Below are positions 20,374-25,221 of a DNA stretch of 25,221 nt, piece after piece (the first letter of the stretch is position 1; the number at the start of each line of letters is the position of its first letter). The notes below the pieces were generated by a model. The model ran no database searches. It worked only from the letters and a program-made list of their open reading frames with translations, and had not been told where the DNA came from. The translations under genes and the position numbers were made by a program. The stretch is from a virus. The DNA lies in the IMG/VR virus record IMGVR_UViG_3300030451_006112, positions 1 through 25,221 of that record, one strand, 5' to 3'.

Positions 20374-21345
20374 GTGGCACTACCCACAGAAGAGTGGCTA
20401 AAAGGCCGGCAGCAGTATGTAGGGGCTTCAGACGTAGCGGGCATCTTGGGGCTCGGGGATGCGCGATACCATAGCCCGGTGAGGGTGTGGGCGTCCAAGG
20501 TGGGCGAGGTCGACGTAAGCACGAGCGTGAGCGCTCAGATGGGCCACCACCTTGAGCCGCTGATTTTGGATGAAGCCGGGCGCAGGCTAGGCGGCCCTGT
20601 GCTGCACTGTGGGGACGAGGATCTGACCTTGAAGCACCCTAAGATCCCGTTGTGTGTGCATCTTGATGGCCTTTGGCAGGACGACGAGACAGGGCAACAA
20701 ATCCCCATTGAAGCTAAGTTCAGCACGGGCGACGAGGGCCGCTCATACTCTTACGACATCGCTTTAGGCTGGGACATGCTGGAGGCGTGGCTGCGCGACA
20801 AGTCGAGGCCCTACCCTGCCGGCACCATTCAGAGCGCATACTATGTGCAGGTGCAGGCGCAGCTAGCGTGCGTTGAGGCGCCTTATGCCTACATCGCTGC
20901 AGCTGTGGGGGCTCGCGGGGGCTGTCAGCTGCTAATGGGCCTACCTGTCGACCCTCAAGGCTTCCGGCTGCTCAAGGTTTGGCGTGACGAAGAGCTGATC
21001 AAGCAGATCGAAGCGGCGATCCCGGCTTTTTGGGCAAAGCATGTCGAGGCCAACGAGCCACCGCCCGAGATGAGCGCCACAGACCTCGATGCGTTGAAGC
21101 GCGCCTTTTTTACCTCACGAGATGGTGAGCCCGCAGACTTTCCAGACCTCGCCAAGCACTGCCGCCAGCTCACTGAACTAAAGGCGCAGATTAAGGAGCT
21201 TCAGTCCGCAGCCAAGGCCGAGGAAGCACAGATCCGCGCGCGCCTAGGTCACCACGCCCGCGCCCTCGCTGGTGACTGGTCTATAACTGCACGGCAGACA
21301 AAGACGGGCGCCCGGCCACTAAGACTTAAGGAGCTTAAGCAATGA
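20374..21345 (+). CDS. YqaJ-type viral recombinase (exonuclease of a two-component recombination system)
   Basis: 323 residues, GTG at 20374 with AGGAGG seven bases upstream. Residues 17-44 (GASDVAGILGL, HSPVRVWASKVG) and 56-65 (MGHHLEPLIL) are typical of the YqaJ/lambda-exonuclease family. Candidate metal-binding and catalytic residues are Glu61, Asp98 (HLDGLW) and Glu113-x-Lys115 (IEAK). The C-terminal ~70 residues are a helical coiled-coil region. The enzyme would resect double-stranded DNA 5' to 3' to make single strands for RecT. It overlaps recT by 4 nt (ATGA), so the pair is translated together. Confidence 0.85.
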   Translation: MALPTEEWLKGRQQYVGASDVAGILGLGDARYHSPVRVWASKVGEVDVSTSVSAQMGHHLEPLILDEAGRRLGGPVLHCGDEDLTLKHPKIPLCVHLDGLWQDDETGQQIPIEAKFSTGDEGRSYSYDIALGWDMLEAWLRDKSRPYPAGTIQSAYYVQVQAQLACVEAPYAYIAAAVGARGGCQLLMGLPVDPQGFRLLKVWRDEELIKQIEAAIPAFWAKHVEANEPPPEMSATDLDALKRAFFTSRDGEPADFPDLAKHCRQLTELKAQIKELQSAAKAEEAQIRARLGHHARALAGDWSITARQTKTGARPLRLKELKQ

Positions 21346-22118
21346 GCGGAGCACAGACGATCAAGGCGTGGCTGAGCCACCCACAGACCAAGGACAGGAT
21401 CGATCAGGCGCTGATGGGCTACTTGCCCGGTGACGCCTTCGCAGAGCAGTGCATTATGGTGAGCCGTGATCCAGCCCTGGCACAGTGCGCCCCTGACAGC
21501 CTGCTAACGGCCTTTTTGACCTGTGCTCAGCTTGGTCTACTGCCGGGGCCCCAAAAGCTCGTGCAGCTCATCCCTAGGCGGGGCTCTGTGGACGTTATGA
21601 TCACAGCGCGCGGCTATAAGGCGCTCATGGAGCGCTTGCCGGCTGTGGCTCGTGTGCGTGCCGTGCTCGTGCACAAGCTCGACGACTTCAAGCGCACAGA
21701 TGAGGGCCCCGCCCATGACTGGGATCCCTTTGCAGAGGGTCGAGCCTTTGAGAGTGCCGACGACCTCAAAGGCGGATACATAGAGGCAACGTTCACCGAT
21801 GGATCTAAGGATTGGCACTACGTCACCAAGGCCGAGATCGACAAGGTGAGGCAGTGCGCGAGAAGCCAAAACGTATGGTCAAAGTGGTTCAAGGAGATGG
21901 CCCACAAGACGCTCTACCGCCAAGCGTGGGCACGGATGTTCTTGCCGAGCACAGGCCTAACCCAGGTCAACGAGGCCATCGATCAGGCCGAGCGCCTCGA
22001 TAGGATCCAGCACCAAGAGGACCCTAACCTGCCGAGCCTGAGCCCTGCTCCGCAGCTGTCGAGCCCTGTCACGGCTGCGATCACCTATGAAGCAGAGACC
22101 GTAGACACGCCAGAGTGA
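21342..22118 (+). CDS. recT: RecT-family single-strand annealing protein
   Basis: 258 residues, starting in the ATGA overlap with the exonuclease. Conserved RecT segments seen are APDSLLTAFLTCAQLGLLPG, QLIPRRGSVDVMITARGYKAL, KGGYIEATFTDGSKDWHYVT, and the 'W..F..EM..KT..R' block (WSKWFKEMAHKTLYRQAW). The last ~50 residues are Ser/Pro-rich and acidic, probably unstructured and possibly an SSB- or exonuclease-interaction tail. RecT coats single-stranded DNA and promotes annealing of complementary strands. Here it would pair with the upstream exonuclease for recombination during replication. It is followed by a strong terminator. Confidence 0.9.
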   Translation: MSGAQTIKAWLSHPQTKDRIDQALMGYLPGDAFAEQCIMVSRDPALAQCAPDSLLTAFLTCAQLGLLPGPQKLVQLIPRRGSVDVMITARGYKALMERLPAVARVRAVLVHKLDDFKRTDEGPAHDWDPFAEGRAFESADDLKGGYIEATFTDGSKDWHYVTKAEIDKVRQCARSQNVWSKWFKEMAHKTLYRQAWARMFLPSTGLTQVNEAIDQAERLDRIQHQEDPNLPSLSPAPQLSSPVTAAITYEAETVDTPE

Positions 22119-22159
22119 CTCTGGCAGACTGCTCGCGTGGGTTCGTCGCATTTCCCACA

Positions 22160-22214
22160 GCGCAGGCAAGCGGCCAAGACCTACCACGCTCGGCCGCTTG
22201 CCTCTGCGCCTTTT
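22160..22214 (+). terminator. Strong Rho-independent terminator after recT
   Basis: GGCAAGCGGCC (22165-22175) pairs perfectly with GGCCGCTTGCC (22192-22202) around a 16-nt loop. GCGCA (22160-22164) pairs with TGCGC (22205-22209) after a 2-nt bulge, giving 16 bp in all. TTTT follows at 22211-22214. It ends the exonuclease-recT transcript, so ssb needs its own promoter. Confidence 0.85.
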
Positions 22215-22270
22215 GATGCCAAGCCTCAGCCCGAGGGCCACAGCCGCCCACGAGCCCGTTAGGCGTGAGG

Positions 22271-22366
22271 ATGTACACGATGCCCTTATCTTGCCATGAA
22301 ATCGCTGCGCTCATCTTGATCACCTTTTGCGTGTTGTGCGTATTTTGCGGGGTGACTCGACGCTAG
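22271..22366 (+). CDS. Possible 31-residue single-TM micropeptide
   Basis: ATG at 22271 (second in-frame ATG at 22280) to TAG 22364-22366. The product starts MYTMPLSCHEIA, has one hydrophobic segment (ALILITFCVLCVFCGV) with three Cys residues, and ends TRR. The upstream SD is weak (AGG seven bases before, GAGG touching the ATG). Positive-inside charge suggests a C-in membrane peptide. It may be real, like many small phage membrane peptides, or a chance ORF in regulatory DNA. Confidence 0.3.
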   Translation: MYTMPLSCHEIAALILITFCVLCVFCGVTRR

Positions 22367-22405
22367 TGCACACCCTGCAGAGCGTCAAAAAAGCACGCAA
22401 AGCGA

Positions 22406-22439
22406 GTGCAGGCTGGACAAGCCCAAGGGCTTGCTGCAC
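22406..22439 (+). other. Hairpin in the ssb leader
   Basis: CAAGCCC (22418-22424) pairs with GGGCTTG (22427-22433). GTGCAG (22406-22411) can pair with CTGCAC (22434-22439) beyond a 6-nt bulge. The structure lies 20 nt before the ssb SD and may affect its translation or act as an operator. Read on the minus strand it contains GCAAGCCC, also found at 20327-20334 in the recombination promoter. Confidence 0.4.
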
Positions 22440-22467
22440 TGTGCAAGGCTGAGACCTTGGAGGCAAC

Positions 22468-22926
22468 GTGAGCAAAGGCACAGTCAACAAAGTGATCCTG
22501 ATTGGCAACCTTGGGGCAGATCCAGAGGTGCGCCAGACTCAGAGCGGCACGGCTGTAGCAAACCTGCGCCTTGCTACCACAAGGGTCAGCGGGACAGGGC
22601 CCCAGCGCGATGAGCGCACCGAGTGGCACAGCGTGGTGTGCTTCGATCGGTTGGCCGACCTGTGCGCGCAGTACCTGCAGAAGGGTCGGAAGATCTACGT
22701 TGAGGGCCGGCTGCAGACGCGTGACTGGGTGGACCAGCAGAGCGGGCAGAAGCGCTACAAGACCGAGATCGTGGCGCGTGACATCACCTTTTTGGGTGGT
22801 GACCGAGACCAGCAGAGAGGATCAGGGCTGGCGAGGGCTGGCGGCAACATAGGGCAGCAAGCCTCATCGACACCTGCCGCCAGCCCTCCCACCAATCAGT
22901 GGAGAGATGATGACGTGCCCTTTTAG
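22468..22926 (+). CDS. ssb: Single-stranded DNA-binding protein
   Basis: 152 residues, GTG at 22468 with GGAGG four bases upstream. The OB-fold domain (~1-108) opens KGTVNKVILIGNLGADPEVR and includes TEWHSVVCFDRLADLCAQYL and KIYVEGRLQTRDW, all typical of bacterial and phage SSB. A Gly/Gln/Ser/Pro-rich linker follows. The C-terminus ends DDDVPF, the acidic tip that recruits replication and repair partners. It coats single-stranded DNA during replication and recombination, working here with RecT and the DnaB helicase. The conserved tip suggests it can contact host proteins as well as phage ones. Confidence 0.93.
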   Translation: MSKGTVNKVILIGNLGADPEVRQTQSGTAVANLRLATTRVSGTGPQRDERTEWHSVVCFDRLADLCAQYLQKGRKIYVEGRLQTRDWVDQQSGQKRYKTEIVARDITFLGGDRDQQRGSGLARAGGNIGQQASSTPAASPPTNQWRDDDVPF

Positions 22927-22943
22927 GGCAAGGAGCAGAGAAA

Positions 22944-23192
22944 ATGCGACAATGCGAGAAGTGCGACAGAAAGACCGCCCGGAGGGTGTGTGGGCTGTGC
23001 CGATTTGACGCAGCGCGTCAGGTGCCGGTTGAGGTGGTGCAGCAGCTTAAGCAAGAGGCTGAGCGGCAAGAGGCAGAGCGCGAGCGTAGGCGCTACACAG
23101 TGAGACGCAGGCGCGAGATGCCAGTGGTGATCGTGCAGTACTCTTACAGCGCGAGCGTGACCGTGATCACGGGCTCAGAAGGGGGTGCGTGA
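22944..23192 (+). CDS. Small zinc-finger protein
   Basis: An 82-residue protein 17 nt after ssb, with AAGGAGCAGAG upstream. Cys4-x2-Cys7 and Cys16-x2-Cys19 (QCEKCDRK ... CGLCRFD) form a compact zinc-ribbon pattern. A long charged helix follows (VVQQLKQEAERQEAERERRR) and then strands (MPVVIVQYSYSASVTVIT). The basic, helical middle suggests nucleic-acid or protein binding. Its place between ssb and the replication genes suggests an accessory replication factor, but no family is recognised. The stop overlaps the next ATG (TGATG). Confidence 0.6.
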   Translation: MRQCEKCDRKTARRVCGLCRFDAARQVPVEVVQQLKQEAERQEAERERRRYTVRRRREMPVVIVQYSYSASVTVITGSEGGA

Positions 23193-23785
23193 TGGCGTGG
23201 AGCTTTCAACCGATACCCCGCAGGCTGCTACAGCATGAGGTGGTGCTGGAGCTGACCGCACACGACCGCGCCGTGCTCTTCTCGCTCTATGTCGGCACCG
23301 ATGAGCACGGGCGCTTTAGAGCGCATGGGCAGGTGCTAGCCGTGAGCCTAGGCATGGTGGGCGGTGACTGGGAGCCCTTGGCAGCAGTCAACCGGCTAGC
23401 CTCTCAAGGCATGCTTCACCTCTACACAGGCAGCGATGGGCGTCAGTATGGCGTGCTTGACCAATTCGATCAGGACATTGCCAGCGAGCAGAGGCGCAAG
23501 CGGCCGCGCTCTATTCACCCTTCGCCGCCTCGTGATGTGTGGCGCGCTGCAGGCTGTGACGGTGAGTTCAGGAAGGGCAAGCACAAGCCGGGCGATTGCC
23601 TTGCAAGTGTGATACCGCAAGCCGTGCAGACCGCGTCCGGACACGGTCCGCCTAATAAAGGAAGGAATGAAGGAATGAAGGAAGGCCCCTTTCGGCTGAA
23701 GCCTGTGCAGGTGATCGAGCCGATCATGGATGCCAAGCAGGAGGCAGCAAGGCGGGCTGAGCTAAGGAGGCAGTGTGAGCAGTAA
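23192..23785 (+). CDS. Replication protein with winged-helix N-terminus, helicase-loader candidate
   Basis: 197 residues from ATG 23192; GTG 23189 in frame is equally possible. Residues ~15-85 read ELTAHDRAVLFSLYVGTDEH, RFRAHGQVLAVSLG and NRLASQGMLHLYTG, a winged helix-turn-helix layout of phage replication proteins that precede DnaB genes. After VLDQFDQDI comes a basic linker (EQRRKRPRSIHPSPPR), a Gly/Lys-rich middle with two Cys, and a helical C-terminus (MDAKQEAARRAELRRQCEQ). A lambda O-like or DnaT-like role in origin binding or helicase loading is likely from position and domain. It overlaps the helicase gene by 11 nt. Confidence 0.6.
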   Translation: MAWSFQPIPRRLLQHEVVLELTAHDRAVLFSLYVGTDEHGRFRAHGQVLAVSLGMVGGDWEPLAAVNRLASQGMLHLYTGSDGRQYGVLDQFDQDIASEQRRKRPRSIHPSPPRDVWRAAGCDGEFRKGKHKPGDCLASVIPQAVQTASGHGPPNKGRNEGMKEGPFRLKPVQVIEPIMDAKQEAARRAELRRQCEQ

Positions 23786-25085
23786 CGCACCGCCTTCGAT
23801 TCCTTCAGCCGTGGACCTTGAGCAAGAGGTTGTGGCCACGATGCTCATCCACGAGCACCTCATACCCGTGGCTCAAAACCTGCTGAGGGTGCGCGACTTC
23901 TACAGCACCAAGCACCGCGCCATCTTTGAAGCCCTGTGCGCTGTGTACACTCAGCACCAAGCCGCAGACGTGGCTTTGCTTCAAGAGCACTTGCAGGCCT
24001 CAAGCCGCTGGGAGATCGTTGGCGGCTTTCGCACGCTCTCAGCACTCATGGACCGAGTGGGCACAAGCTCGAATCTGGAGCGTTATGCGCAGGTCATTAA
24101 GGCGCGAACCCTCCAGCGTGACATGCTCGCTGTGGCCGCTGAGATACAGGCCCAAGCGTTAGAGGCCAGCGACATCACGACAGAGGACAGGCTGAGACAG
24201 GTCGATTCACTCGTGCGCACGCTCTATCAAGAGACCGGGATCACCGAGATGGCCGAGGCTCGGCAGTGTGTTAGAGAGCACCACGAGATCGTGCAGAGGG
24301 CCAAAGACCACAGCGGCGTGGTTGGTCACAGCACAGGCTTGGCAGCTCTCGACGCAGCCACGGGCGGGCTCATGCCTGGGTGGCAAGTGCTTGTGATGGC
24401 AGCGGCTGGCGTGGGCAAGTCAGCGCTTGCGATCAATAACCTTGCGCTCTCAGTGGCTCGCAGTGGTGAGCCTGTGGCCATCTTCTCTCTAGAGATGACA
24501 AGGGCAGAGGTCATCGGACGCATGATCGCCGCAGTGGCTGGCGTTCCGTACCACAAGCAGACGCGCGGCGAGATGAGCCCAGACGATGAGGCGAAGTATC
24601 TAAGCTCGATTGGCTACGTTGAGCAACTGCCTGTCTGGGTGGACGAGGGCGACATGATGACGATCGAGCAGCTAGGGATCCGCGCGCGTGCTCTGCAGCA
24701 CAGCCTCGGTCGGCCCCTTGGCTTGATCGTGGTCGACTATCTGCAGCTATTAGAGAGCGGGAAAAAGCACGGCAATCGCACCGAGGAGTTGAGCACGATG
24801 AGCAGAAGCCTTAAGCGATTGGCTAAGGAGCTGGGTGTGCCTGTGGTTACTCTGTCGCAGCCTACTGCCGAGGGCGCACGCAGTGACAGACCGCTCAGGC
24901 TTTCAGATGCTCGCGGCTCTCAGAGCATTGGGGCCGATGTAGACCTAGCACTGCTGCTGAATCGCAACGCAGAACAAGGCACGATCCGGCTAGAGGGTGG
25001 CAAGTTTCGGCATGGTCCAACCTTCGCCATCACTGAGGATTATCTAAGGTGGCGCGGTGACTTCATGATGTTCATGGATCGATGA
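23775..25085 (+). CDS. dnaB: Replicative DnaB-type DNA helicase
   Basis: 436 residues, GTG at 23775 preceded by AAGGAGG. The N-terminal domain (~1-105) has VDLEQEVVATMLIHEHLIP and FYSTKHRAIFEALC, as in DnaB. The RecA-like C-terminal domain has Walker A AAAGVGKS (209-216), IFSLEM (236-241), and Walker B LIVVDYLQLL with Asp321. LSQPTAEGARSDRPLRLSD and RGSQSIGADVDLALLL match the later DnaB motifs. It would form a hexamer that unwinds DNA 5' to 3' at the phage fork using ATP. It overlaps the upstream loader candidate by 11 nt, supporting joint translation. Its length is close to the family's usual size, so it looks intact. Confidence 0.92.
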   Translation: MSSNAPPSIPSAVDLEQEVVATMLIHEHLIPVAQNLLRVRDFYSTKHRAIFEALCAVYTQHQAADVALLQEHLQASSRWEIVGGFRTLSALMDRVGTSSNLERYAQVIKARTLQRDMLAVAAEIQAQALEASDITTEDRLRQVDSLVRTLYQETGITEMAEARQCVREHHEIVQRAKDHSGVVGHSTGLAALDAATGGLMPGWQVLVMAAAGVGKSALAINNLALSVARSGEPVAIFSLEMTRAEVIGRMIAAVAGVPYHKQTRGEMSPDDEAKYLSSIGYVEQLPVWVDEGDMMTIEQLGIRARALQHSLGRPLGLIVVDYLQLLESGKKHGNRTEELSTMSRSLKRLAKELGVPVVTLSQPTAEGARSDRPLRLSDARGSQSIGADVDLALLLNRNAEQGTIRLEGGKFRHGPTFAITEDYLRWRGDFMMFMDR

Positions 25086-25189
25086 TGGAACGATCACAGC
25101 ATGTAGGGGCAGGCGCTGCACCACAAGATGTGGGCGGTGGATTGCGGGCGCAGGCACGGTTTTGCACAGAGGACCCCCCACCCCCTTGA
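25085..25189 (+). CDS. Possible 34-residue ORF after dnaB
   Basis: ATG 25085 overlaps the helicase stop (TGATG; another ATG in frame at 25082). It runs to TGA 25187-25189 and encodes a 34-residue, Gly/Ala/Pro-rich peptide opening MERSQHVGAGAAPQDVGGG and ending EDPPPP. There is no SD and no recognisable domain. Overlap is the usual start style here, but composition is not convincing. Confidence 0.25.
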   Translation: MERSQHVGAGAAPQDVGGGLRAQARFCTEDPPPP

Positions 25190-25221
25190 TCTCAAAGGAC
25201 ATTTTGACCCGGAGTCAAGCG
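25190..25221 (+). other. Right-edge non-coding bases with small inverted repeat
   Basis: TTGAC (25204-25208) and GTCAA (25214-25218) form a small inverted repeat around CCGGA. The next gene probably begins beyond the window. No promoter can be assigned from the partial sequence. Confidence 0.25.

Larger units (their letters stand above)
22119..22467 (+). other. 349-nt intergenic region between recT and ssb
   Basis: This is the longest non-coding stretch in the window. It holds a strong terminator (22160-22214), a possible 31-codon membrane ORF (22271-22366), two copies of TTTTGCG (22325-22331, 22343-22349) 18 bp apart, a hairpin (22406-22439) and the ssb SD (GGAGG at 22459-22463). A possible promoter is TTGATC 22316-22321 with TATTTT 22341-22346, though the 19-bp spacer is long. 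It could include the ssb promoter or a replication origin; neither is demonstrated. Confidence 0.5.

Noticed and set aside
1-25221. tRNA genes, attachment sites, integrase or IS elements
   Set aside because: I scanned by eye for tRNA arm signatures, terminal inverted repeats and recombinase motifs and found none. A dedicated tRNA search would settle the first point.

Overview
The window reads as about 25 kb of a tailed double-stranded DNA phage (or a very phage-like prophage) of a Gram-negative bacterium. The sequence is GC-rich. Genes are tightly packed with ATGA, TGATG or GTGA overlaps, and nearly all lie on the plus strand. A Gram-negative host is inferred from a lipobox-bearing lysis-region protein, a spanin-like coiled-coil membrane protein, a proteobacterial-type SSB tip (DDDVPF) and sigma70-like promoter candidates. 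No integrase, excisionase, C1-type repressor, tRNA, IS element or CRISPR array is visible. Terminase and portal genes must lie outside the window, probably to the left.

Positions 1-14973 are virion genes. A partial gene, possibly of the Mu gpG virion-morphogenesis type, opens the window. Two small related-looking proteins, a probable scaffold, an unknown protein and a Mu gpT-like major capsid protein follow. Directly after the capsid gene sits an unlisted 41-residue, roughly half Lys/Arg, protamine-like ORF. Next come a head-tail adaptor candidate with a calcium-loop-like C-terminus, a tail-terminator candidate, the tail tube protein, a tail-assembly chaperone with a probable -1 ribosomal frameshift, an 803-residue tape measure protein, two paralogous tail proteins, an ~898-residue tail hub or tip protein and three beta-rich tail-tip or fibre proteins. 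The head is Mu-like but the tail is of the long non-contractile type: a tape measure is present and no sheath gene is seen.

Positions 14982-17150 look like a lysis region: a Cys/His (CHAP or NlpC-like) endolysin, a TM plus coiled-coil protein, a protein with two hydrophobic segments followed by an in-frame lipobox, and small accessory genes. Positions 17151-19089 are an early or regulatory accessory block. It has operator-like repeats, two near-identical leader modules driving unknown small genes, a probable terminator, a small HTH protein and a zinc-ribbon/HTH protein. Two minus-strand genes follow: a very basic DUF5872-like protein and an orphan beta-class DNA methyltransferase. From 20374 rightward is the replication and recombination module: YqaJ-type exonuclease, RecT annealase, a strong terminator and a 349-nt gap, SSB, a small zinc-finger protein, a winged-helix replication protein (candidate helicase loader) and a DnaB-type helicase. 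Together these support recombination-linked DNA replication, virion building and host lysis.

The most interesting items are the protamine-like microgene after the capsid gene, the duplicated leader and palindrome modules at ~17.26 and ~17.85 kb, the holin/lipoprotein-like composite ORF, the frameshifted tail chaperone with a Cys/His-rich extension, and the structured promoter regions of the recombination genes.
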